Below, in pieces: positions 1 through 7,819 of a stretch of 64,000 bases of DNA. The stretch's first letter is position 1. Each line of letters starts with the position of its first letter. The position numbers were made by a program, and so were the translations under genes. This DNA comes from Arcicella sp034931005 (GTDB taxonomy: Bacteria; Bacteroidota; Bacteroidia; Cytophagales; Spirosomataceae): positions 124,001 to 188,000 of the forward strand of contig NZ_JAYGIN010000007.1 of the NCBI RefSeq assembly GCF_034931005.1, written 5' to 3'. The notes under the pieces were generated by a model. That model saw nothing but the letters and a program-made list of their open reading frames with translations, had not been told where the DNA came from and did no database searches.

Positions 1-1067
1 GGTTCGCATTGGTAGAATAAATAGCCATTATCCATATAAGCAGAACTTACGTCTTCGCCTGGTTTACCGTTTAAGCGTTTATCTAAGTCTTCAACATTGT
101 AAACATCACCTTTTTTTACACCTAAAACCTCCGTCAACACGGTGTCAGGATAAATATAGTTACCTTCCCAATAAATATTACGGTAATGATATTGTTTTCC
201 TTCATCAATTTTCATGATGATTTTTACCGTTTTATCACTGTCTTTATAAACAGAATCCATTAAAATTTGGGCATCACGGTATCCTTTTTTGTTATAAAAG
301 TCAACCAATTTACCTTTGTCTTCTTCAAATTTTTTCGGGATATATTTCGAAGGACTAAAAAGACGGTAGAATGCTTTTTGTTTTGTATTCTTTAATTTAC
401 GGCGTACTGTTTTTTCAGATAGTTCAGCAACGCCATCAAATTCAATTTTAGCGATTTTTACTTTATTTCCTTTAACAATGTCAATTTTCATAACAGCATT
501 ATTTCCACGTGCTGTATCTGTTTTTTCGGTAATCTTGATATTGATATTCAGGTAACCTTTGTCTTGGAAGTGTTTACGAATAGCAAGGTCAATATTCTTT
601 TTAACCGTAGCCGTTACAATTTTCCCTTTGTAGGTTTTAATTTTATCGCTAATAGTTTCTTGTTCACCTTTTTTGATACCCGAATATTCAAGTTTGAAAA
701 GTCTTGGACGTTCTTTAATGGCAAGATTTAGCCAAATTTTATCGCCTTCAATTTTCAAGGCATCCACTTCAACTTCTTCCAAAATTCCTTGTCCCATCAA
801 TTTCTTAATGGCAGATGAAATGGCATCTCCAGGCACTTTGATTTTATCGCCCACTCGTAAGCCTGACAATGAAATCATCGAATTTCCATCGTAATATTTT
901 GACCCTGTTGTCGTAATTTCAACAATTTCGTACTCTTTGGGTTCGGCATAGTTTAGTTCTAATTCACTGGCTGATGCCGTCGAACGTTGCCCCAAAGCAC
1001 CACGCAACTGTGCTTGCGACAGATACGAAAGGATTAGAAGGGAAAAAAGCAATGTATATTTTTTCAT
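1..1067 (-). CDS. bamA: BamA/Omp85 outer-membrane assembly factor, N-terminal part (cut by window start)
   Basis: This is the outer-membrane beta-barrel insertase of the BAM complex. I translated 355 codons from the ATG at 1067 with no stop before the window edge, so the C-terminal barrel lies outside. A signal peptide (MKKYTLLFSLLILSYLSQAQ) is followed by several POTRA-like repeats with the usual GxxxxGD and GYxxxxI spacing, such as SGLRVGDKI and FQDKGYLNINI. The gene follows uppS and the DUF6089 genes on the same strand, which is the common Bacteroidota order. Without the barrel another Omp85 member cannot be strictly excluded, but the POTRA array and neighbours fit BamA. Confidence 0.88.
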   Translation of the reverse strand, partial: MKKYTLLFSLLILSYLSQAQLRGALGQRSTASASELELNYAEPKEYEIVEITTTGSKYYDGNSMISLSGLRVGDKIKVPGDAISSAIKKLMGQGILEEVEVDALKIEGDKIWLNLAIKERPRLFKLEYSGIKKGEQETISDKIKTYKGKIVTATVKKNIDLAIRKHFQDKGYLNINIKITEKTDTARGNNAVMKIDIVKGNKVKIAKIEFDGVAELSEKTVRRKLKNTKQKAFYRLFSPSKYIPKKFEEDKGKLVDFYNKKGYRDAQILMDSVYKDSDKTVKIIMKIDEGKQYHYRNIYWEGNYIYPDTVLTEVLGVKKGDVYNVEDLDKRLNGKPGEDVSSAYMDNGYLFYQCE

Positions 1068-1160
1068 ATTTTAATGTAGCTTTCGGCGGTGTGCTTTCGG
1101 CTGTCAGTAGTTTTTATTCGTTCAGTTAGAAGTTGTTTTATCTGCCTTCTGATTACTTCA

Positions 1161-1907
1161 TTAACTATTTTTCACTTGTTCTGATGTTTTTCCAAATCTT
1201 CTTTCACGGTCTTGATAGTCCAAAATAGCTTCGTGAAGATGTTCTTTTCGGAAATCAGGCCAGAATAATTCTTCAAAAATGAATAATTCGGCATAAGCCA
1301 ATTGCCACAACAAGAAATTACTAATTCGGTGGTCGCCACCTGTACGAATCATTAAATCAGGATTTGGAATTCCTTTTGTATCCAATGATTCTTCAAATAA
1401 TTGCTCGGTAATATCTTCAATGGCTAATTCACCATTTTGAACTCTTTGGGCTAATTTTTTAGTAGTATTTACAATGTCCCATTTGCCACTGTATGACAAA
1501 GCCAAAATTACGGTAAGCCCCGTGTTGTTTTTAGTTTCGTCAATGGCTGTTCTTAACTCTTTCTGCGAACTTTCGGGTAAAGTGTGGGTTGCTCCAATGG
1601 TTTCCAAACGAATATTATTCTTTTGCATTTTGGGCAATTCATCTTTGATTGTTTTCACTAAAAGCATCATCAAAGCATCAACTTCTGCTTTGGGGCGATT
1701 CCAGTTTTCTGTTGAAAAAGCATAAAGTGTTAAATACCCTATTCCTAATTCGCCACAACCTTCAATTACTTCATTTACAGCTTTGAGTGCGTTACGATGC
1801 CCGAAAATTCTGTCAACAAAACCTTGTTGTTTTGCCCAGCGTCCGTTCCCGTCCATGATAACGGCAATATGTTTTGGTAGATTGTTTGAGTCTAATTGTT
1901 CCTTCAC
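1161..1907 (-). CDS. uppS: isoprenyl transferase (undecaprenyl diphosphate synthase)
   Basis: This is a cis-prenyltransferase that condenses isopentenyl diphosphate onto farnesyl diphosphate to make the C55 lipid carrier for peptidoglycan and surface polysaccharide. The 248 residues are the normal family length. The catalytic signature IMDGNGRWA is near residue 17, followed by YAFSTENWNRP and, near the C-terminus, the substrate-binding block RTGGDHRISNFLLWQ. It lies 93 bp upstream of bamA on the same strand, a conserved pairing in this phylum that couples lipid-carrier supply and envelope assembly. Confidence 0.96.
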   Translation of the reverse strand: MKEQLDSNNLPKHIAVIMDGNGRWAKQQGFVDRIFGHRNALKAVNEVIEGCGELGIGYLTLYAFSTENWNRPKAEVDALMMLLVKTIKDELPKMQKNNIRLETIGATHTLPESSQKELRTAIDETKNNTGLTVILALSYSGKWDIVNTTKKLAQRVQNGELAIEDITEQLFEESLDTKGIPNPDLMIRTGGDHRISNFLLWQLAYAELFIFEELFWPDFRKEHLHEAILDYQDRERRFGKTSEQVKNS

Positions 1908-2041
1908 TGATTTAACACAATTTAACAGAATGTCTTTTTTTGAGTTGGCTATTTAGTGCCGTGCCTTTCTCTCTATTTTTTTGAGAATGATTTTTATCTT
2001 TATTTCAAATCTAAAACAATATTGATGTTATTATTTTATTT

Positions 2042-2078
2042 CAATTATAAATGTCTGAAAATCAGAAATTTATAATTG
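2042..2078. other. long hairpin in the uppS / DUF6089 spacer
   Basis: In the 346-bp gap between uppS and the next gene, an 11-bp stem (CAATTATAAAT with ATTTATAATTG) continues, after a single G/A mismatch, into TCTGA-AAA-TCAGA. The plus strand carries a short T run after it. It may be a terminator or a processing hairpin in the minus-strand operon. The rest of the gap shows nothing else except the hairpin at 2213-2247. Confidence 0.5.
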
Positions 2079-2212
2079 TTTTTGAATAAAAAGAGAACGT
2101 CTAAATAAACCCTCATCTATCATTTGAAAATGAGAATACAAATTTACGGAATTATGAGTTAGTATAAAAGGTATCGGACTGCAAGAGGAGTAAAAGAAGG
2201 GATAAATTAAGA

Positions 2213-2247
2213 AAGGTTGTTCTGAATAATATTTCAAGAACAACCTT
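2213..2247 (-). terminator. hairpin terminator after DUF6089 gene
   Basis: An 11-bp perfect stem, AAGGTTGTTCT with AGAACAACCTT, has a 13-nt loop and lies just past the stop codon of the minus-strand gene ending at 2254. The stronger T run is on the plus strand, so it may work in both directions. Confidence 0.6.
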
Positions 2248-2253
2248 AGTTTT

Positions 2254-2928
2254 TTATTTTGGACAGTAAATTTTGATAAACTTGTAAGTAAGTGCGAGTG
2301 ATGTGTAGTAGTACATATCTCCTCGTGAATAATCATTTTGGATATTGCGTGAAAGTGCAGGATTGTCGCCGCCTAAATTATCAAGATAATCAGTGAATGT
2401 TTTGCGAGTTCCAAATTCAAGGTTTAAGTCCCAAGGGCCAGTTAAATTGTATTTAATTCCCACTCCGAAAGGAATAATTACGCCAGCTTGTTTATAATCA
2501 GAAACGGGTGTATCTCTTGGCGAAAAGCCCATAAAGCCAATTCCACCAAATACATACGGTGACCAGTCTTTGTGCATACGACTGTACTGATAACTAAAAA
2601 AATTGTATTCAGTAATTAAACTTACTTCTTTAATACTGGTTTTGAAAGTCTGTCCACGTTGTTGATTAAATGAGTCACTCACTTCTTTATCATTGCCATA
2701 AATTGAACCAAAGGTGGTGCTTAATCTGAAAGTAACATCTTTTTTAAGATTATATCTGAACAATAGATGACCTCCCAATTGTGCAAAAGATGGGTGAAAA
2801 TCGGGTGAAATGTCTCCTTTGTAATTCATGGCTCCCAAACCTCCACCAATTTCTATTTTTTGAGCAAATGATTCAATACTTAGGAGTATAAAACTGAAAA
2901 CAAAAAAGAGGCTTTTGATTAATTTCAT
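2254..2928 (-). CDS. DUF6089-type outer-membrane beta-barrel protein
   Basis: The 224 residues begin with a signal peptide (MKLIKSLFFVFSFILLSIESFAQ) and continue with alternating amphipathic strands such as YGGIGFMGFSPRD and LEFGTRKTFTDYLDNLGG. The last motif, followed by an N-rich loop and a final LALTYKF strand, is the hallmark shared with the neighbouring gene at 2988. Family members are predicted OM barrels found beside uppS-bamA in Bacteroidota; their function is unknown. The pair probably arose by duplication and sits in the same minus-strand run. Confidence 0.8.
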   Translation of the reverse strand: MKLIKSLFFVFSFILLSIESFAQKIEIGGGLGAMNYKGDISPDFHPSFAQLGGHLLFRYNLKKDVTFRLSTTFGSIYGNDKEVSDSFNQQRGQTFKTSIKEVSLITEYNFFSYQYSRMHKDWSPYVFGGIGFMGFSPRDTPVSDYKQAGVIIPFGVGIKYNLTGPWDLNLEFGTRKTFTDYLDNLGGDNPALSRNIQNDYSRGDMYYYTSLALTYKFIKIYCPK

Positions 2929-2938
2929 ATCTAAAAAA

Positions 2939-2966
2939 ATAGTCAGGTTTCGTTATACCTGACTAT
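2939..2966 (-). terminator. Rho-independent terminator
   Basis: A 10-bp perfect stem, ATAGTCAGGT with ACCTGACTAT, is followed on the minus strand by a run of T. It lies between the two DUF6089 genes and would end transcription of the upstream one, so the two may not be strictly co-transcribed. Confidence 0.8.
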
Positions 2967-2987
2967 CATTATTTAATTTCTTTTATA

Positions 2988-4034
2988 CTAACGAATGCCA
3001 GGGCATTTAATTTTACCAGGAATATGATAAATTAATTTGATGGTTGTTAGCATATAACTATCGTTATATTTTGGATTACCACGTTGGTCGGTACGGTCAG
3101 AAAAGCCTTGTACCGACGTTACAACGGTGAAAGGGTTTAAGCCAGAAGTAGGGTCATATAAACCTTGTTTTTCTAAATAATTAGCAACGCCTTGAGTACG
3201 GTCAATGCCACGATTAGCGGCATATCTTTCTAAAGTTCTATTGCCCATATCACGAGCTAATGGGCTTTGAGATGCTAAATCGTTGGGGTCAGCATAATTT
3301 CCACCTGCATCATCCAAATAATCAGTTAATGTGTAACGGAAGCCCATTTCAAAACCTAAATCCCAATTTGGATTTAATTTATAACGAACACCAAAACCAA
3401 TTGGGAATGAAACACTGATTAAAGAATATGGTGTTGAGTAACCAGGTAAACCTTGTCCTTCAGTGTTGAGTGGTTGTAAACGTACCCAATCGTTGTTGTC
3501 ATAAACACTACTGTCTGGACGAGCCACAGGGTCATGAGCAAAAACGGCAATGCCACCGAAAATGTAAGGAATAATTGGTTCACGACGTAAATAACTGCGT
3601 TCGGTACGAATTAAATCGTATTGTCCTACAATTGAAAGTTCTTTAATATCGTTACGGAAATGTAGGTTACGCATAAAATTAGCTTCATAACCTGTCACGC
3701 CATCCATATAACTGTCATCGCCCGAAATTCTTGCCCATGTAAGTCCAAAGCGGATACCTACTGTTGGTGAAATTTGACGAGTAAAATTAAAGTTAGCATT
3801 CCAACGAACACCATTGATAGTTGACTGTACAATACGACCATAAGGCGATAAATCTCCGTAATAACTTGAAGACCCAAAACCTAAACTAACCGTTGAGGTT
3901 GGTTCAAAAAGGCGATTTTTACGTGGTTTTTCTTTTCCTCCAAAAAGATTTGAAAACTTAAACTGTGCCACTACTGATTGCGAACTTAGGGCTACAATGA
4001 GTAATAAGCCAAGTAATTGAGGCAGTTTTTTCAT
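2988..4034 (-). CDS. DUF6089-type outer-membrane beta-barrel protein (long paralogue)
   Basis: The 348 residues start with a signal peptide ending SQSVVAQ. Barrel-like strands follow, including VSLGFGSSSYYGDLSPYGR, PYIFGGIAVFAHDP and LGFEMGFRYTLTDYLDDAGG. The block GFRYTLTDYLDDAGGNYADP matches the equivalent region of the neighbouring gene at 2254. Relative to that protein there are longer loops, with an insert after the DYLDDAGG motif containing Asn/Arg-rich sequence. It is probably an outer-membrane structural or assembly-linked protein; no function is established. Confidence 0.8.
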   Translation of the reverse strand: MKKLPQLLGLLLIVALSSQSVVAQFKFSNLFGGKEKPRKNRLFEPTSTVSLGFGSSSYYGDLSPYGRIVQSTINGVRWNANFNFTRQISPTVGIRFGLTWARISGDDSYMDGVTGYEANFMRNLHFRNDIKELSIVGQYDLIRTERSYLRREPIIPYIFGGIAVFAHDPVARPDSSVYDNNDWVRLQPLNTEGQGLPGYSTPYSLISVSFPIGFGVRYKLNPNWDLGFEMGFRYTLTDYLDDAGGNYADPNDLASQSPLARDMGNRTLERYAANRGIDRTQGVANYLEKQGLYDPTSGLNPFTVVTSVQGFSDRTDQRGNPKYNDSYMLTTIKLIYHIPGKIKCPGIR

Positions 4035-4065
4035 ATTATTAAATTAAATTGAATCGAATTTTCGA

Positions 4066-4073
4066 CAAAGATA
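4066..4073 (-). promoter_or_regulatory. Bacteroidota -7 element for the 2988-4034 gene
   Basis: The minus strand reads TATCTTTG, matching TAnnTTTG, about 32 nt upstream of the start codon. The -33 box is poor. The rest of the 412-bp divergent spacer up to the HtrA gene (4035-4446) shows only AT-rich DNA and some isolated fragments of the CCTAA-type repeat near 4248. Confidence 0.5.
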
Positions 4074-4446
4074 CCGTTTTACTTTACATAAAATTTTAAC
4101 GTAAAAAAAAACAGTTTGTTATACTTAGTATTTAGTTTTTTTAGCACGAAAATAATGCCAGTTTTACCGTTAAGGCTTTATTTGGATTAATCATCCGAAT
4201 GATTAAGTTTGAATTTTAGTCAAGTCTAAATTACTAAAACCGATTGCCTAATTCCTAAAACCTAACACACTTTTCTTAAAATTTGTTAAAACCATTAAAC
4301 TAATGCACCTCAAAATAAGTTTTAACGTTAATTTAGTGACACGATTTTTCAGTAAACGAAATTCGAACGAAAGGTTCGCCCAAGTTTTAAAAAACGTTTA
4401 CTATTAACCAGTAATTTCGTTCATGAACTTTAAATTAATCACAAAC

Positions 4447-5934
4447 ATGGAAATTAAAAGTAATTTAAAAACCCTTGCGATTGTCGGAGCGTTGAGTAGT
4501 GCAACAACGCTCGGAGCTTATAAGTTATTCTTGGAGAAATCGCCTTCTGACTCTGTATTTACCAATACGCCTTCAGCTTTTACTCGTTTAGTTTCAGACG
4601 CTTCGTCAGTACCTGCGGGTTCTCCAGGCGAGTTTACGTATGCAGCCGAGAAAGCGACTCCAGCAGTTGTACATATCAAAACTAAAATGACTCGTAATGT
4701 TAGCCGTCAAATGATGGATCCTTTTGAAGAGTTCTTCGGAGGAAATCCTTTTGGTGGAGGTGGAAACCGTCGTCAGCCTGAGGCTCAAGAAGCGTCTGGC
4801 TCAGGTGTAATTATTAGTTCAGATGGTTTTATTGTAACCAATAATCACGTAGTTCAAGATGCTGATGAAGTTTCGGTTATTTTGAATGACAAACGAGAAT
4901 TGAAAGCAAAAGTTATCAGCACAGACCCATCAACGGATTTGGCGGTTATTCAAGTAAAATCGAGTAATCTTCCTTTCTTAACTTTTGGTGATTCTGATAA
5001 TATTAAAGTAGGAGAGTGGGTTTTGGCAGTCGGTAATCCTTTCAACTTAGAATCAACCGTTACGGCAGGTATTGTTTCGGCAAAAGGTCGCCAAAATATT
5101 ATCGACCGTGACAAAGATGTTAATCCTTTAGAATCTTTCATTCAAACGGATGCGGCCGTAAATCCTGGAAACTCAGGTGGTGCTTTAGTAAACTTGAAAG
5201 GTGAGTTAATCGGTATTAATACAGCAATTTATAGCCGTACAGGTCAATTTGCAGGATATTCATTTGCAGTGCCAGTAAGTATTGTGAAAAAAGTATCAGG
5301 AGATTTGATTAAGTACGGAAATGTTCAGCGTGGATTCTTGGGCGTGAATATTCAAGAAGTGAACAGTAAATTGGTAGAAGAAAAAGATTTGAAAGTGAAT
5401 GATGGTGTTTACGTGGGCGGCTTCCCTGCAGGTGGGAGTGCAGCACAATCAGCAGGTTTGAAAGTAAATGACGTAATTGTGAAAGTTGATGGAGTAGGAA
5501 CACCTTCGCAGTCAAAATTAATGGAATTAGTTGGTCGTAAACGTCCAGGTGAAACTGTTGTGGTAACGGTAAATCGTGATGGTGCAATTAAAGATTTTAA
5601 TGTGATTTTGAAGAATAAAGACGGCAATACCAACATTGTGAAAGGCGAAACGGCTACTTCGGTTTCAAGTGATTATTTAGGAGCTAAATTGGCGAATCTT
5701 TCTGAAAATGATAAAGCTAAATATAAAGTACAAGGCGGAGCAAAAATTACCGAAGTTGACCCAAATGGACGTTTAGGTTATCAAGGTTTTGACAAAGGTT
5801 TTGTTATCACAAAAATTGATGAAAAAGCAGTTACTGATGCCAAAGAAGTGGCTGAAATATTAGCAAACCGTAAAGGCAGAGTGAAAATTGAAGGAATTGA
5901 TGTAGATGGTACTCGTGTAATTATGGTGCTTTAG
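4447..5934 (+). CDS. htrA: Do/DegP-family periplasmic serine endopeptidase
   Basis: This is a trypsin-like protease/chaperone that degrades misfolded envelope proteins. I place the start at the second ATG (4447), giving 495 residues and a clean N-terminal membrane/signal segment (MEIKSNLKTLAIVGALSSAT); an upstream ATG at 4423 is possible. The triad is visible as His134 (TNNHVV), Asp164 (STDLAV) and Ser243 (PGNSGGAL). A PDZ domain follows from about residue 290 (RGFLGVNIQEV to GETVVVTVNRDG) and a second, degenerate PDZ-like domain ends the protein. A Gly/Phe-rich linker (FGGNPFGGGG) precedes the protease domain. Confidence 0.95.
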   Translation: MEIKSNLKTLAIVGALSSATTLGAYKLFLEKSPSDSVFTNTPSAFTRLVSDASSVPAGSPGEFTYAAEKATPAVVHIKTKMTRNVSRQMMDPFEEFFGGNPFGGGGNRRQPEAQEASGSGVIISSDGFIVTNNHVVQDADEVSVILNDKRELKAKVISTDPSTDLAVIQVKSSNLPFLTFGDSDNIKVGEWVLAVGNPFNLESTVTAGIVSAKGRQNIIDRDKDVNPLESFIQTDAAVNPGNSGGALVNLKGELIGINTAIYSRTGQFAGYSFAVPVSIVKKVSGDLIKYGNVQRGFLGVNIQEVNSKLVEEKDLKVNDGVYVGGFPAGGSAAQSAGLKVNDVIVKVDGVGTPSQSKLMELVGRKRPGETVVVTVNRDGAIKDFNVILKNKDGNTNIVKGETATSVSSDYLGAKLANLSENDKAKYKVQGGAKITEVDPNGRLGYQGFDKGFVITKIDEKAVTDAKEVAEILANRKGRVKIEGIDVDGTRVIMVL

Positions 5935-5939
5935 TTTAA

Positions 5940-6015
5940 TTGTGAATGAGTGAATTGTGATTTAGTGATTATTATTTGTCCGATAATCACTAAATCACAA
6001 TTCACTCATTCACAA
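5940..6015. repeat. 33-bp perfect palindrome between convergent htrA and ribBA
   Basis: Arms 5940-5972 and 5983-6015 are perfect inverted copies of 33 bp around a 10-nt centre (TATTTGTCCG). It fills the whole convergent gap and can serve as a bidirectional terminator. The centre and inner arms recur at 16077-16186, so this is one copy of a dispersed repeat family and not a unique terminator. Confidence 0.85.
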
Positions 6016-6019
6016 ATTT

Positions 6020-7228
6020 TCAACTAATTGTATGTCCCATTTTATCTCTTTTTGTATTCAAATACTTCTCATTATGAGGATTTGCAGGAATTTCAATTGG
6101 TAGAGATTCTACAATTTCTAAACCGTAACCAAATAAGGCAGCCCGTTTTTTAGGATTATTCGAAATTAATCTAAGTTTGCTAACTCCCAAATCACGAAGA
6201 ATTGAAGCACCTACGCCATAATCACGCTCATCCATTTTGAAACCTAATTCCAAATTAGCTTCAACCGTATCACGTCCCATTTCTTGTAATTTGTAGGCTT
6301 TCAATTTGTTGATTAAACCGATACCTCTTCCTTCTTGGAACATATACAAAATAACGCCTTTTCCTTCTTTTTCAACCATTTCCATTGCTTTGTGCAATTG
6401 TGAACCGCAGTCGCAACGACAAGAACCAAAAATATCACCCGTTACACATGAGCTATGTACACGTACCATTACAGGTTCATCTTTTTCCCAAGTTCCTTTG
6501 GTAAGTGCCAAATGAGTTTCTCCTGACTGAATTTGTTTGAAAGCAATTAAATTAAAATGTCCAAATTCGGTCGGTAAATCAACGCCAATTTCACGTTTAA
6601 TTAAGCTTTCGTGTTTTAGTCTGTATTCTACTAAGTCTTTGATTGTTACCAGCTTAAGGTCAAACTTGTCAGCAATTGCTCTTAAGTCGGGTAAGCGAGC
6701 CATTGTTCCATCTTCATTCAAAACCTCAATCAATACACCTGATGGCTGAAAACCTGCTAAATGAGCAAAATCCATAGCGGCTTCTGTATGTCCAGTTCTT
6801 CTTAATACTCCTTCTTTTTTAGCTTTTAATGGGAATATATGCCCTGGGCGACCTAAATCGTCGGGTTTTGTAGAAGGGTCAACTAAGGCAGCAATCGTTT
6901 TAGCTCTATCCTGAGCCGAAATACCTGTGGTACAGCCATTGCCTAATAAATCCACAGAAACGGTGAAAGGGGTTTCATGTGAAGTGGTATTTTTGCCAAC
7001 CATCATTGACAAACCCAATTCGTCACAACGTTCTTCTGTGAGAGATACGCACATTAAACCACGTCCTTCACGAATCATAAAATTGGTCATTTCAGGAGTG
7101 ATTGCTTCAGAAGCACAAATCATATCTCCTTCATTTTCACGGTCTTCGTCGTCAGCAACAATGATGATTTTTCCTTGACGAATCGCTTCTATTGCTTCTT
7201 CTATTGTATCTAATTTTATCTTTGACAT
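6020..7228 (-). CDS. ribBA: bifunctional DHBP synthase / GTP cyclohydrolase II
   Basis: It supplies both precursors of riboflavin: 3,4-dihydroxy-2-butanone 4-phosphate from ribulose 5-phosphate, and the pyrimidine intermediate from GTP. Residues 1 to about 200 form the RibB domain (VADDEDRENEGDMICASE acidic loop, RTGHTEAA). Residues about 205-402 form RibA, with the zinc-binding cysteines in CVTGDIFGSCRCDCG and the active-site stretch FQEGRGIGLINKLKAY. Length 402 is typical. I looked for an FMN riboswitch upstream and saw none. Confidence 0.97.
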   Translation of the reverse strand: MSKIKLDTIEEAIEAIRQGKIIIVADDEDRENEGDMICASEAITPEMTNFMIREGRGLMCVSLTEERCDELGLSMMVGKNTTSHETPFTVSVDLLGNGCTTGISAQDRAKTIAALVDPSTKPDDLGRPGHIFPLKAKKEGVLRRTGHTEAAMDFAHLAGFQPSGVLIEVLNEDGTMARLPDLRAIADKFDLKLVTIKDLVEYRLKHESLIKREIGVDLPTEFGHFNLIAFKQIQSGETHLALTKGTWEKDEPVMVRVHSSCVTGDIFGSCRCDCGSQLHKAMEMVEKEGKGVILYMFQEGRGIGLINKLKAYKLQEMGRDTVEANLELGFKMDERDYGVGASILRDLGVSKLRLISNNPKKRAALFGYGLEIVESLPIEIPANPHNEKYLNTKRDKMGHTIS

Positions 7229-7354
7229 TTTAATAAATAATTAGCGAAGAGCGTTAAACTTTCGGCTAATTTTAATGGTTTTGTGTTTTTAGATTTTCTG
7301 ATAACTCAAAAGAGAAGAATTATGTAAATTTTGAGTTCATAATTTATCGGAGTT

Positions 7355-7362
7355 CAAAGTTA
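7355..7362 (-). promoter_or_regulatory. possible -7 element for ribBA
   Basis: The minus strand reads TAACTTTG (TAnnTTTG), 127 nt upstream of the ribBA start. No good -33 box is seen, so this is tentative. Confidence 0.35.
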
Positions 7363-7576
7363 CGATTTTTTGTTTCTATACTTTATACTTATAACCAAAC
7401 TCTATTCGAGTAAATTCAAATTACTTTAGGATAAATTCATAACGTGTTGACAATAAAATAATTAATGCCAAATTCTAAAATGAAATACATATAATTTGTT
7501 AAATTTACTATTGAAGTTATCCTCATAAAATTCCTTTCTTGATTAATATTTATCTTCACCTTGTCCAAAACATTTT

Positions 7577-7592
7577 TTGGCACGCAAATAGC
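7577..7592 (+). promoter_or_regulatory. sigma-54-like promoter (-24/-12) upstream of the T9SS protein gene
   Basis: TTGGCACGCAAATAGC keeps the GG-N10-GC spacing of sigma-54 promoters and differs from the TGGCACG-N4-TTGC consensus by one base. A weaker second candidate, TAGCACA-ATTT-TTGC, is at 7657-7671. Both lie in the 591-bp spacer 7229-7819, which otherwise shows no gene. They point towards the gene at 7820. Whether sigma-54 is used here is inference. Confidence 0.4.
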
Positions 7593-7819
7593 GTATATTA
7601 ACTTAATCCAAAAATTTTAACGGTAATCTACTCTTTAAAGAACAATTTGAAAAAATTAGCACAATTTTTGCTTGTTTTTTGCAATAACCCATGTGACAAA
7701 GCCTAAGAATTTCGTTCAAAGTAGTATTAAATTGTCAGGATAATGCTAAAGTTTATATTTAAGCGTTTTCTGATAGCTATTTGTAGAATTGGCTTTGAAG
7801 AGATTGATACCCATAAAAT

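Noticed and set aside
2070..2336. An 88-codon minus-strand frame overlapping the DUF6089 gene end
   Set aside because: It covers two hairpins and overlaps the well-supported gene at 2254 in another frame.
4141..4165. A further sigma-54-like site (TTTTAGCACGAAAATAATGCC)
   Set aside because: The GG and the GG-to-GC spacing are not kept.
7229..7360. FMN riboswitch upstream of ribBA
   Set aside because: None of the conserved RFN stem sequences is visible in the leader.
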